This document shows positions 1-7,111 of a DNA stretch of 7,718 bases, piece by piece. The notes under the pieces are model-generated. The model worked only from the letters and a program-made list of their open reading frames with translations. It was not told the DNA's origin and did not search any database. Numbering within the stretch: the stretch's first letter is position 1; the number at the start of each line of letters is the position of its first letter. The stretch spans positions 1 to 7,718 of the forward strand of contig JAUIKP010000142.1 of the NCBI GenBank assembly GCA_030430725.1. Direction: 5' to 3'. Both the position numbers and the translations under genes were made by a program. This DNA is from Nitrospiria bacterium. Its GTDB lineage: Bacteria; Nitrospirota; Nitrospiria; Nitrospirales; UBA8639.

Positions 1-178
1 CCACCGTCAATTCTCGCCCGAGTTTTCCAGGTTGCGCAATGATCCCGTCACGAAAAGGCAGCACACCGCTCACAAAGATTAAGTCTCCTGCCTGACGAGC
101 TGGAACATATGACCCGACAGGGCAAGGAGCCACTGGCAACTTCAATCCCAGTCGGTTTAATGTTTCATAGATCCCCAT
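1..178 (-). CDS. RidA/YjgF/UK114-family protein, N-terminal part (runs off the window)
   Basis: This gene is not in a complete ORF because the window ends inside it. Reading the minus strand from the ATG at 178 gives 59 codons beginning MGIYETLNRLGLKLP. This is followed by a VGSYVPARQAGDLIFVSG stretch and then LPFRDG and GKLGRELTV. That pattern (short N-terminal helix, 'L-LP-P-P-G-YVPA', then the 'GDLIFVSG-LP' beta strand) is the start of the larger YjgF/RidA-like subfamily. RidA proteins form trimers and hydrolyse reactive enamine/imine intermediates, but many paralogues have no proven substrate. The active-site arginine region lies outside the window, so the exact activity cannot be judged. 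The start at 178 matches the usual family start. A GTG at 200-202, directly after the mltG stop codon, would add eight residues and is less likely. It follows mltG by 24 nt on the same strand and is probably co-transcribed. Confidence 0.82.
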   Translation of the reverse strand, partial: MGIYETLNRLGLKLPVAPCPVGSYVPARQAGDLIFVSGVLPFRDGIIAQPGKLGRELTV

Positions 179-202
179 TCTGGATATTCCACAATTACTC
201 AC

Positions 203-1207
203 TTACGAAGCACGTTTACTAATCGATCGTCGTTGATAAAGGTCTACCGCCTTATTATGATCCGATAATGTCACCGAAAATTGATGACTCCCGTCGTTCC
301 GTGCCACAAAATACACAAAATCGGTTTGCGTGGGATAGAGCGCAGCTTGAATTGCGGCCAAACCCGGATTGGCAATGGGTCCGGGAGGAAGACCGCGTAC
401 CTTGTAGGTGTTGTAGGGACTATCTATCGACAGATCGGCCTTCCGAATATTTCCATCAAATGATTCAAGGGCGTAAATGACGGTGGGATCGCTCTGTAAA
501 GGAATACCCTGCCGGAGACGGTTATGAAATACCCCGGAGACCAAGGGTCGTTCGGCTGCCAGTCCCGTTTCCTTTTCCACCACGGAGGCAAGAGTCAACA
601 CCTCTTGAAGAGTCATGTCCATGGCGCGTGTCCGGTCTTTAAGCTCTGAAGTCATCATGTTATGAAACCGGTTAACAAATGTTCGAATAATAGACTCTGG
701 TGGAGTAAACCGAGAAAAATGGTAGGTGTCAGGAAAGAGATAACCCTCTAATGTTGGTGCCTGAACATTCAGGCTCTGAATAAATACCGGGTCTTGGCTT
801 AATCGCAAAATATCCTGCTTAAGAGCAAGACGTTTTTGATCAAGGATGTCCGCAATTTGTGCTACGGTATAGCCTTCGGGAATGGTGATGGCATATTGAT
901 AGACTTCGCCTTTCACAAGCTTGTTCAGTAATTCGGTGGGTTGCATTCTCCCATCCAGCTCATATTCGCCAGGAATGATATTTCGATCGACACGCTGCAC
1001 TCGCCCCAAAAGAGTAAAAAACCATTCAGATCCAATAAGGTGATGCTGATCGAGGATCTGGGAAACCTGGGTAAAAGGAGTACCTGGTGGGATTTCGACG
1101 AGGACAGGTTGAGTAGAACCCATGGGTTGATTCATCCAGACAAAACCACCCATGACCAGAACTACGACCGTCAAGAGACCTACTATTCTCCGGCGAACAA
1201 GGTTCAC
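203..1207 (-). CDS. mltG: Endolytic murein transglycosylase MltG (YceG-like)
   Basis: The 334-residue protein is the usual length for MltG, the inner-membrane lytic transglycosylase that cuts nascent peptidoglycan and sets glycan strand length. Residues 9-25 (GLLTVVVLVMGGFVWM region) form a single N-terminal membrane anchor, leaving the rest in the periplasm. Residues about 35-105 fit the LysM-like subdomain. The YceG catalytic core follows, with LEGYLFPDTY at 153-162, ASVVEKET at 207-214, LQSDPTVIYAL at 237-247, SPYNTY at 263-268 and GLPPGPIANPG at 272-282. The first glutamate of EKET (E211) corresponds to the family's catalytic glutamate. Older annotations wrongly call this family aminodeoxychorismate lyase. 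The start is a GTG at 1205-1207, supported by a purine-rich AGGAAAGGGG about 10 nt upstream and by the anchor beginning seven residues later. It lies 81 nt downstream of alaS. In many bacteria ruvX sits between these genes, but it is absent here. Confidence 0.96.
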   Translation of the reverse strand: MNLVRRRIVGLLTVVVLVMGGFVWMNQPMGSTQPVLVEIPPGTPFTQVSQILDQHHLIGSEWFFTLLGRVQRVDRNIIPGEYELDGRMQPTELLNKLVKGEVYQYAITIPEGYTVAQIADILDQKRLALKQDILRLSQDPVFIQSLNVQAPTLEGYLFPDTYHFSRFTPPESIIRTFVNRFHNMMTSELKDRTRAMDMTLQEVLTLASVVEKETGLAAERPLVSGVFHNRLRQGIPLQSDPTVIYALESFDGNIRKADLSIDSPYNTYKVRGLPPGPIANPGLAAIQAALYPTQTDFVYFVARNDGSHQFSVTLSDHNKAVDLYQRRSISKRAS

Positions 1208-1217
1208 GTCACAACGT

Positions 1218-1227
1218 CCCCTTTCCT
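1218..1227 (-). promoter_or_regulatory. Ribosome binding site of mltG
   Basis: The minus strand reads AGGAAAGGGG, ending 10 nt before the GTG at 1207. Spacing is a little long but acceptable. It supports the GTG start over any later ATG; the next in-frame Met codons (M19, M25) lie within or at the end of the membrane anchor. Confidence 0.6.
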
Positions 1228-1232
1228 AATGC

Positions 1233-1256
1233 TCCCTCTTCGGTCCATGGGAGGGA
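1233..1256 (-). other. Possible mRNA hairpin upstream of mltG
   Basis: In the alaS-mltG gap the transcript reads TCCCTC (1256-1251), a 12-nt loop, then GAGGGA (1238-1233), a perfect 6-bp stem. It lies six bases upstream of the mltG ribosome binding site. No U-run follows, so it is not a rho-independent terminator. The pyrimidine arm could also pair partly with the purine-rich ribosome binding site. Six base pairs with a long loop may be chance. Confidence 0.2.
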
Positions 1257-1288
1257 ACAGTTCAACCGCATCATCATGCTGAAAGAGT

Positions 1289-3949
1289 TTACTCCTCCTT
1301 CAACGCACCGATGTGTGAAGCAACATAGTCATATACGCTCTGCAATGCCTCATCTAATTTTTCTGGTTGATTACCTCCCGCCTGAGCCATATCCGGTCGG
1401 CCACCTCCAGCCCCCCCAACGAGTTTGGCCACGTGTTGAGCTACTTTTCCTGCAGGAATTTTATGAGTCTGTTCTTTAGCCACAATGACCAACAACGACA
1501 CTTTTCCTTCCTTAACGGAACCCAACACCAAAAGACCAGAGGATACTTTGTGGCGCACCTTATCGGAGAAGGTTCGCAATTCCTGAATAGTCAGGCCATC
1601 GATCCGCTGGATAAGGATCGGGATCCCGCCTATGACTCGAATCGACGCTTCCCGATCAGCACCTTGCTGATCAAGCATTTTGAGTTTCACACGTTCTAAT
1701 TCCCGTTCGGTATCACGAAGCGTTCCAACAAGTTTCTTGGCTTTTTCAATAACTTCATTCGGACCGGCTTTCAATACGGCAGCTAACTCTCTCCATTCAG
1801 CCTCCTGATGCTGAGTCTGAGCCACCGCCCCCTCGCCCGTAAGTGCCTCAATACGCCGGACCCCTGCCGCAATACCTCCTTCGGACACGATACGAAACAG
1901 ACCGACATCTCCGGTTCGAGCACAATGTGTTCCGCCGCACAATTCCTGACTAAACGAACCCATTTCTACAACCCGAACCTGGTCACCATACTTATCACCA
2001 AAAAAAGCTAGGGCCCCTCGTCTAAGGGCATCCTGAATTCCCATTTCTTCAACCTTAACTGGAAGATTCTGACGGATTTGTTCATTAACCAGCGCCTCGA
2101 TTTCTTCAATATTTCTGGGGGTCAATCCTTTGAAATGGGAAAAATCAAATCTCAATCGATTCGGAGCAACCAGAGATCCATGTTGCTTCACATGAGGCCC
2201 TAAAATTTCTCGCAATGCGGCATGAAGAAGATGAGTCGCCGTATGGTTTCGTGCCGCACTCTGCCGTAATTGACCCTGTACCGTGGCGGTGAGAACATCG
2301 CCAACCTGCACAGATCCTTCGATGACCTGGCCCTTGTGGAGAACCCACCCCTTCGCCAGCTTTGTTGTATCATGAACGACAATTCTTGCCGACGGCCCCA
2401 CCAACGTCCCTTGATCCCCGACCTGTCCTCCCCCTTCCGGGTAAAATGGCGTGGCTTCCAAGACACACTCCACCGTCTCCCCTTGCCTGGCCTCCTTGAC
2501 GACATGCTGGTCCTTCACCAGGGCAAGCAGCCTACCTCTGCCTTCTTGATGGGCATAACCCACAAATTGAGTCAAAGGAAACCGCTCAAGAGCTTGCACC
2601 AGTTCGCTTCGAGAATCCGCCTGGTTGAACCTCGCAGTTTTTCTGGCTCGATCACGTTGCGCCTCTAGTGCCTGTTGATAACCAACATGGTCGACGGCCA
2701 ACCCTTCATCTCGTGCAGCATCTTCTACCAAATCAAGTGGGAACCCGTACGTATCATACAACTTAAAAACCGCTTCCCCTCCTAAAATTTGGCTCCCCTG
2801 TTGCTTAGCTTCCGTTAGGATTTGATTAAGAAGAGGCAAGGCCTGTTCTAAGGTTCCAATAAAACGAGTTTCCTCCCCATGGACAATTTCGGAAACCATA
2901 TCCTTCATCGAACGAAGATCCGGATAGACCGAATCCATGCGATCAACCACAGAGGATACTAGGTCATATAAAAATTCTTGCTCCATCCCCAATAATCGAC
3001 CATGCCGTGAGGCTCGACGCATAATCCTTCGCAAGACATAGCCACGGCCCTCATTCGATGGCAACACCCCTTCAGTGATTAAAAAGGTCATCGCCCGCAG
3101 ATGGTCCGCAATCACCCTCATCGACCGATCAGCCGTTGGAGAGACACCATACACCTGTCCGACGCTCTTCCCTATCCGTTCCAAAATAGGGCTGAACACA
3201 TCGCTATCATAATTTGACGGGACTCCTTGAGTCACCGCCGCCAACCGCTCTAAACCCATTCCGGTATCAATACTGGGCCTGGGTAGAGGATTGAGCGTGC
3301 CACCAGAATCCCGGTCAAATTGCATAAACACCAAATTCCAAATCTCGAGATATCGATCGCAGTCACACCCAACAGCGCAGGTCGACCGGCCACAACCGAA
3401 CGCCTCACCCTGATCAATGAGGATTTCGCTACAAGGGCCACAGGGACCGGTCTCTCCCATTTGCCAAAAATTGTCCTTTTCACCCAGACGAACAAGGCGA
3501 CTCTCTGAAATACCCATTCGTGTATGCCAAAGATCATAGGCTTCCTGATCATCACGAAACACCGTCACCCACAATCGATCTGCCGGCAGCCCGGCAATCT
3601 GAGTGAGAAATTCCCACCCAAACGCAATGGCTTCCTCTTTAAAATAATCTCCAAAGGAAAAATTGCCTAGCATTTCAAAAAATGTGTGATGGCGGCGGGT
3701 AAATCCCACATTTTCTAAATCATTATGCTTGCCGCCGGCCCGCATACATTTTTGAATGGAAACGGCCCGGGTATACGGGCGGGACTCCTCACCAAGAAAC
3801 ACACCTTTAAATTGGTTCATGCCGGCGTTGGTAAACAGGAGAGTAGGATCTGCTTGCGGTATAAGAGGCCCGCTGGGCACGACCGTATGCCCACGGGTCG
3901 AAAAGTACCTCACAAATGCCTTTCGAAGTTCAAGTGAAGTTGCAATCAT
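1289..3949 (-). CDS. alaS: Alanyl-tRNA synthetase (AlaRS)
   Basis: The 886-residue cytoplasmic class II synthetase charges tRNA-Ala with alanine and is full length (E. coli is 876). The catalytic core occupies about 1-240: DPTLLFTNAGMNQFK at 34-48, RHHTFFEMLGNFSFGDYFK at 86-104, GPCGPCSEI at 168-176 and the motif 3 region DTGMGLERL at 228-236. A tRNA-recognition helical region spans about 240-455. The editing domain, which clears Ser- and Gly-tRNA-Ala, is intact, with HTATH (H569, H573) and CGGTH (C671, H675) as metal ligands. The C-Ala domain ends with GGAGGGRPDMAQAGG at 845-859. A cysteine cluster (C187, C191, C195, C197) before RYLEIWN is a known variant of the family. The ATG at 3949 is forced: an in-frame TGA lies at 3965-3967 with no other ATG/GTG/TTG between. 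It has no Shine-Dalgarno sequence. It follows recA by 63 nt. Confidence 0.99.
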   Translation of the reverse strand: MIATSLELRKAFVRYFSTRGHTVVPSGPLIPQADPTLLFTNAGMNQFKGVFLGEESRPYTRAVSIQKCMRAGGKHNDLENVGFTRRHHTFFEMLGNFSFGDYFKEEAIAFGWEFLTQIAGLPADRLWVTVFRDDQEAYDLWHTRMGISESRLVRLGEKDNFWQMGETGPCGPCSEILIDQGEAFGCGRSTCAVGCDCDRYLEIWNLVFMQFDRDSGGTLNPLPRPSIDTGMGLERLAAVTQGVPSNYDSDVFSPILERIGKSVGQVYGVSPTADRSMRVIADHLRAMTFLITEGVLPSNEGRGYVLRRIMRRASRHGRLLGMEQEFLYDLVSSVVDRMDSVYPDLRSMKDMVSEIVHGEETRFIGTLEQALPLLNQILTEAKQQGSQILGGEAVFKLYDTYGFPLDLVEDAARDEGLAVDHVGYQQALEAQRDRARKTARFNQADSRSELVQALERFPLTQFVGYAHQEGRGRLLALVKDQHVVKEARQGETVECVLEATPFYPEGGGQVGDQGTLVGPSARIVVHDTTKLAKGWVLHKGQVIEGSVQVGDVLTATVQGQLRQSAARNHTATHLLHAALREILGPHVKQHGSLVAPNRLRFDFSHFKGLTPRNIEEIEALVNEQIRQNLPVKVEEMGIQDALRRGALAFFGDKYGDQVRVVEMGSFSQELCGGTHCARTGDVGLFRIVSEGGIAAGVRRIEALTGEGAVAQTQHQEAEWRELAAVLKAGPNEVIEKAKKLVGTLRDTERELERVKLKMLDQQGADREASIRVIGGIPILIQRIDGLTIQELRTFSDKVRHKVSSGLLVLGSVKEGKVSLLVIVAKEQTHKIPAGKVAQHVAKLVGGAGGGRPDMAQAGGNQPEKLDEALQSVYDYVASHIGALKEE

Positions 3950-3950
3950 A

Positions 3951-3974
3951 TCAATGATGTTCGCTCAAGATCAT
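3951..3974 (-). other. Seven-codon leader ORF just upstream of alaS
   Basis: The minus strand from 3974 reads ATG, six sense codons and TGA, encoding MILSEHH. The TGA ends one base before the alaS ATG (TGATATG). A GGGTGA at 3979-3984 sits 4 nt before this ATG and is a better ribosome binding site than anything in front of alaS. Termination-reinitiation could therefore deliver ribosomes to alaS. There is no alanine codon, so this is not a classical attenuation leader. The ORF is very short, the spacing is tight, and the same bases can be read as a promoter -10, so it may be chance. Confidence 0.25.
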
Positions 3975-3981
3975 TTTATCA
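3973..3981 (-). promoter_or_regulatory. Possible extended -10 promoter for alaS
   Basis: The minus strand reads TGATAAAAT: a TG, one base, then TAAAAT, five of six matches to the sigma70 -10 consensus. No good -35 is present at 16-18 bp spacing (TCGTGA at 3996-4001 matches three of six), which an extended -10 can tolerate. Transcription would start near 3966, giving a leader of under 20 nt without a Shine-Dalgarno sequence. This reading competes with the leader-ORF reading of the same bases. Confidence 0.3.
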
Positions 3982-4012
3982 CCCGTCCGGGTCAGTCACG
4001 ATCCTCTGTGGA

Positions 4013-5092
4013 TTACTTTGAATTAGAACCGACAGGCGGGGATGATTCCTGTTTTTTTTGAGGTTCCCCGGAGAGGCCATAGCTGCTTCGTAATTGGTTT
4101 TCAATGGCCTGGGCCATATCCGGATTACTTTTTAGAAAGGTTTTAACCGCTTCCCGGCCCTGACCCAGCCGTTCGTCCTTATACGAATACCAGGCTCCGG
4201 CTTTATCGACGATTCGACGCTCAACACCTAAATCCACTAATTCTCCGACTTTGGAAATCCCTTCGGCAAACATGACATCAAATTCGGCTTGCTTGAAGGG
4301 TGGGGCCATTTTATTTTTGACCACTTTCACCCGTACCCGGCTACCCATGACGTCCTGGCCCTCTTTAATCGATTCAATTCGGCGAATATCCAACCGCACT
4401 GAAGAATAAAATTTCAATGCGTTGCCGCCGGTCGTGGTCTCGGGATTACCGAACATCACCCCAATTTTCATACGAATCTGATTGATAAACACCACGGAAG
4501 CTTGGGATTTTGAAATCGCCCCGGTCAATTTTCGCAAGGCCTGGGACATCAATCTCGCCTGAAGACCCATATGAGAATCTCCCATTTCCCCTTCAATTTC
4601 GGCACGAGGGACCAGGGCAGCAACAGAATCAACGACAATAATATCCAGAGCCCCGCTTCGGACCAGCGTTTCGGCAATTTCCAGGGCCTGTTCGCCCGTA
4701 TCCGGCTGGGCAACCAGCAGATCATCGGTGTGTACACCAAGCTTTTTAGCATAGGTGATATCCAACGCATGCTCGGCATCGATAAAGGCTGCCGCCCCGC
4801 CGGCCTTCTGCGTTTCGGCAATGGCGTGCAGGCACAACGTGGTTTTTCCAGAGGATTCCGGCCCAAACACCTCAATAATTCGACCTCGCGGCAACCCTCC
4901 GATTCCCAAGGCCATATCAAGGCCGAGAGATCCCGTCGAAATGGCGGGAATATCGCGAACCACGTCCTCCGTCCCTAGTTTCATGATTGCCCCTTTGCCA
5001 AATTGCTTTTCAATCTGGGTCAGGGCTAAATCCAGGGCTCGTTTTTTTCCATCTTTTGGGGTCTCTTTTTGAGAAGCTACGCGTTCTGCCAT
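4013..5092 (-). CDS. recA: Recombinase RecA
   Basis: The 359-residue protein is the ATP-dependent strand-exchange recombinase that also stimulates LexA self-cleavage in the SOS response. Residues 18-50 hold the polymerisation helix region ([19 protein letters not shown]). Walker A is GPESSGKTT at 77-85, the catalytic glutamate is E107 in FIDAEHALD, and Walker B is VVDSVAAL at 153-160. DNA-binding loops L1 and L2 lie at about 164-176 and 205-223 (including [10 protein letters not shown]). [14 protein letters not shown] at 259-272 is the conserved motif before the C-terminal domain. No intein interrupts it. The final 18 residues ([18 protein letters not shown]) carry three lysines and two glutamates, unlike the acidic E. 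coli tail that restrains filament formation. The ATG at 5092 has AAAGGA six bases upstream. The gene follows cinA and thpR as in the Deinococcus cinA-ligT-recA operon, and no recX follows. A promoter candidate lies in the 83-nt gap upstream. Confidence 0.99.
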   Translation of the reverse strand: MAERVASQKETPKDGKKRALDLALTQIEKQFGKGAIMKLGTEDVVRDIPAISTGSLGLDMALGIGGLPRGRIIEVFGPESSGKTTLCLHAIAETQKAGGAAAFIDAEHALDITYAKKLGVHTDDLLVAQPDTGEQALEIAETLVRSGALDIIVVDSVAALVPRAEIEGEMGDSHMGLQARLMSQALRKLTGAISKSQASVVFINQIRMKIGVMFGNPETTTGGNALKFYSSVRLDIRRIESIKEGQDVMGSRVRVKVVKNKMAPPFKQAEFDVMFAEGISKVGELVDLGVERRIVDKAGAWYSYKDERLGQGREAVKTFLKSNPDMAQAIENQLRSSYGLSGEPQKKQESSPPVGSNSK

Positions 5093-5098
5093 TGGTTG

Positions 5099-5104
5099 TC
5101 CTTT
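5099..5104 (-). promoter_or_regulatory. Ribosome binding site of recA
   Basis: AAAGGA on the minus strand, six bases before the ATG at 5092. It is the strongest Shine-Dalgarno sequence in the window and fits the high expression usual for RecA. Confidence 0.8.
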
Positions 5105-5138
5105 TGTTCAATATTCCTGAGCATGCAAAGTGGCGGCT

Positions 5139-5167
5139 ATCTTACCCCACACTCTATAACAGGTAAA
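5139..5167 (-). promoter_or_regulatory. Candidate sigma70-type promoter of recA
   Basis: In the thpR-recA gap the minus strand reads TTTACC (5167-5162, four of six to TTGACA), exactly 17 bp, then TAAGAT (5144-5139, four of six to TATAAT). Transcription would begin near 5132, giving a leader of about 40 nt that includes the AAAGGA site. The bases TTACC and GGTAA form an inverted repeat (5162-5166 and 5142-5146) overlapping the -35 and abutting the -10, which could be an operator or chance. No E. coli-type (CTGT-N8-ACAG) or Gram-positive-type (GAAC-N4-GTTC) LexA box is visible. A single CTGT half-site lies at 5158-5161, with no partner. Confidence 0.45.
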
Positions 5168-5175
5168 TGCCTAAA

Positions 5176-5790
5176 TTAGATTGAAATAGGCGATCCAGGC
5201 TCCTTAAATGGGAGTGTTCTCAATGCTGTATACTCCGCACCGGATTGACTCACCTCACTGTGAAAAAGCGAGATCCGGTCAATATGGAATATCCCAAGGG
5301 TCTGAGATTGCTCAAGAAAGCCGGATTGAGTCAGTGCACCACCCACCTGAGTATTGTTATGGTTGATCCTGGCCAGGGTCAAATGAGGGAAATAGGGCTT
5401 GTCCTCAGGAGGAAAACCTAACGGTTCCAACGCACCTTCGATTCGTGAAACAAAAGTGAGCAAGGCAGGAATGTCCCCGGTACATCCGACCCAAAGTATC
5501 CGTGGACGTCGTAGATGGGGGAAAACCCCCACCCCCTTGACCTCTAATGTGAACGGAGGCTGACTTGTTGGAATAGGCCCAATGGCAGTCAAAATTTGAT
5601 CCACCATGGGAGCATCCACATATCCAAGAAATTTCAGTGTAAGATGAAGCGACTCAGGGGGAACCCAATTGATCTTTGGCAAGCCGGCTCGTAGCTGATA
5701 TTGAAGTTCGACCACATTCCGGCGCAAACCCAGGGAAAGTTCAACGCCCAGAAAGACACGCAGCTTCTTCTGTTTCGCATATAGTTTCAT
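5176..5790 (-). CDS. thpR: RNA 2',3'-cyclic phosphodiesterase (2H phosphoesterase, LigT)
   Basis: The 204-residue protein belongs to the 2H phosphoesterase superfamily, whose bacterial LigT/ThpR members hydrolyse 2',3'-cyclic phosphates at RNA ends to 2'-phosphates and can join tRNA half-molecules 2'-5' in vitro. Both signature HxT motifs are present: HLTLKFLG with H49 and T51, and PHLTLAR with H136 and T138. They lie in the usual two-lobed layout, starting with the VFLGVELS strand near residue 12. There is no signal peptide, so it acts in the cytoplasm. I chose the ATG at 5790, not the longer in-frame start at 5874, because the extra 28 residues lie inside cinA and have no family counterpart. 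The chosen ATG overlaps the cinA stop as ATGA. No clear Shine-Dalgarno sequence precedes it, which fits translational coupling to cinA. Its position between cinA and recA matches ligT of Deinococcus. Confidence 0.95.
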   Translation of the reverse strand: MKLYAKQKKLRVFLGVELSLGLRRNVVELQYQLRAGLPKINWVPPESLHLTLKFLGYVDAPMVDQILTAIGPIPTSQPPFTLEVKGVGVFPHLRRPRILWVGCTGDIPALLTFVSRIEGALEPLGFPPEDKPYFPHLTLARINHNNTQVGGALTQSGFLEQSQTLGIFHIDRISLFHSEVSQSGAEYTALRTLPFKEPGSPISI

Positions 5791-7100
5791 AAGGCATATC
5801 GTCGGATCAAATCCAATACAGCCTGTGATGTCTTCAAGGTTATTTCCGCTCGATCGCCATGAAACTTCCAACATTGGCTCTGAGGCCCTTGCGGACCATC
5901 AATCGCTCCATACACCAGCCCAACGGGCTTGTTCGGTGTTCCTCCTCCAGGACCCGCAATTCCTGTGACTCCAACTCCCACATTGACTCGACTCCGCAAT
6001 CGAATTCCCCTGGCCATGGCCAGGGCTACCTGTGAACTCACAGCCCCATACCGACGAAGCGTCGAGGCCGGAACTCCCACGAGTTCTCGTTTCGCTTCAT
6101 TACTATAAGACACGACTCCCCGGTTCATATAAAGCGAACTGCCGGGCACGCCGGTCAAACGATGGGCCACTAGTCCGCCGGTACAGGATTCGGCGACTGC
6201 AATGGTCCAGGAACGGGCTCGTAAGACTTCCCCGACAATTTCTTCCATGGTTCGGTCACCTTCCGCAAAAAGCCAGGGGCTTAAACAATCACGGATCTGA
6301 TGAATCATGTGATCCCGTTCCAGAAAGCCTGGAGATATTTTTTTCACAGAAGAGGGTCGGCCGTCGAATACCCAACTACTCACCGTCACCGTCACTCCCC
6401 TGGGTGAAGCCAGGATACCAAGCTGATTCCCTCGACTATCCTTAAAAAAATGACTCAATTGCTTTTGAATGTCAGTTTCGGGCAAACCAAAAGTTTGAAA
6501 CGAATGATGCCAATAGTGCCTGTTGCTTTTAAACAACTTTCGCAGGAGCGGCTGAACCTGAGAAACCATCATGACTTTGGCCTCACGAGGAACACCTGGC
6601 AATGCGATAATGACTGATTGCCCGCTACGCATCAAAAAACCCGGCGCCGTGCCGACGCGATTCGTCAACATCCTAGCTCGGGAAGGAAGAAAAGCCTGCC
6701 TGGCCAATAGCGGTGTGACCGGCCTTCCAAATCGTCGATAGCAAGCCTTAAGATGATCAAAGGCTTTTTTTCGTTTGATCAGTGGACATTGAAGCGTCTC
6801 GGCAACAGCCTCACGGGTACAATCATCAAGCGTTGAACCGAGGCCACCCGTCAAAACGATCACATGAGCGTGCTTCAGCGCATCACCAAGGGCTTCTTGA
6901 ATATCATTTTTTTGGTCACCAACGGAGGTTTTTTTCCTGACTTCAATGCCACACTCAGCAAGATGATGTGCGACAAATACCGAATTACTATCGAGGCGTC
7001 CCCCCAGAAGCAATTCTGAACCCACGGCAATGATGTCAGCGCGAAGGAACTTCATGTTCGAGAGACTCAGTCCAATTGCATCAAACAGTGGTTCACTCAT
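5787..7100 (-). CDS. cinA: CinA: competence/damage-inducible protein with NMN deamidase domain
   Basis: The 437-residue two-domain protein has the usual CinA length. Residues about 20-190 form the MoaB/MogA-like domain (COG1058, reported as an ADP-ribose pyrophosphatase), with ADIIAVGSELLLG at 21-33, TGGLGSTLDDCT at 84-95 and LPGVPREA at 167-174. The usual proline in GGLGPT is serine (S89). A linking region follows. Residues about 285-437 are the PncC-type nicotinamide-nucleotide amidase domain, with AESCTGG at 303-309 (nucleophile S305), GVVSYSNEAK at 328-337, GAVS at 352-355 and TGIAGPGGGTPNKPVG at 379-394. Together these would recycle NAD breakdown products. In naturally competent bacteria CinA also affects transformation, but that role is not shown here. 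Start is uncertain: the ATG at 7100 lies 11 nt after the upstream stop, whereas the ATG at 7055 (residue 16) gives the family-typical MKFLRADIIAVG start. Neither has a strong Shine-Dalgarno sequence. The stop overlaps thpR. Confidence 0.95.
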   Translation of the reverse strand: MSEPLFDAIGLSLSNMKFLRADIIAVGSELLLGGRLDSNSVFVAHHLAECGIEVRKKTSVGDQKNDIQEALGDALKHAHVIVLTGGLGSTLDDCTREAVAETLQCPLIKRKKAFDHLKACYRRFGRPVTPLLARQAFLPSRARMLTNRVGTAPGFLMRSGQSVIIALPGVPREAKVMMVSQVQPLLRKLFKSNRHYWHHSFQTFGLPETDIQKQLSHFFKDSRGNQLGILASPRGVTVTVSSWVFDGRPSSVKKISPGFLERDHMIHQIRDCLSPWLFAEGDRTMEEIVGEVLRARSWTIAVAESCTGGLVAHRLTGVPGSSLYMNRGVVSYSNEAKRELVGVPASTLRRYGAVSSQVALAMARGIRLRSRVNVGVGVTGIAGPGGGTPNKPVGLVYGAIDGPQGPQSQCWKFHGDRAEITLKTSQAVLDLIRRYAL

Positions 7101-7111
7101 CCCAATAATTC

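Noticed and set aside
1257..1265. GAACTGTTC palindrome upstream of mltG as a LexA box
   Set aside because: The half-sites are separated by one base instead of four as in the GAAC-N4-GTTC box, and mltG is not an expected SOS gene.
268..1699. Plus-strand ORFs of 60-113 codons (268-480, 281-463, 941-1282, 1276-1479, 1367-1699)
   Set aside because: They lie almost wholly antisense to mltG and alaS, show no family motifs, and have low-complexity mixed composition typical of shadow frames.
3979..4000. ACCC-GGAC-GGGT hairpin between recA and alaS as a terminator
   Set aside because: The stem is only four to five bp and is followed by TGATAAAATG, not a U-run. It is too weak to call a terminator.
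4013..5092. Intein or intron in recA
   Set aside because: The RecA reading frame is continuous and collinear with the family through Walker A, L2 and the C-terminal motif.
5791..5874. N-terminal 28-residue extension of ThpR
   Set aside because: The extra residues overlap the cinA coding sequence and have no counterpart in 2H phosphoesterases. The ATGA overlap start at 5790 is better.
6032..6445. 137-codon plus-strand ORF opposite cinA
   Set aside because: It is antisense to a well-conserved coding region, has no recognisable domain, and has no neighbouring plus-strand genes.
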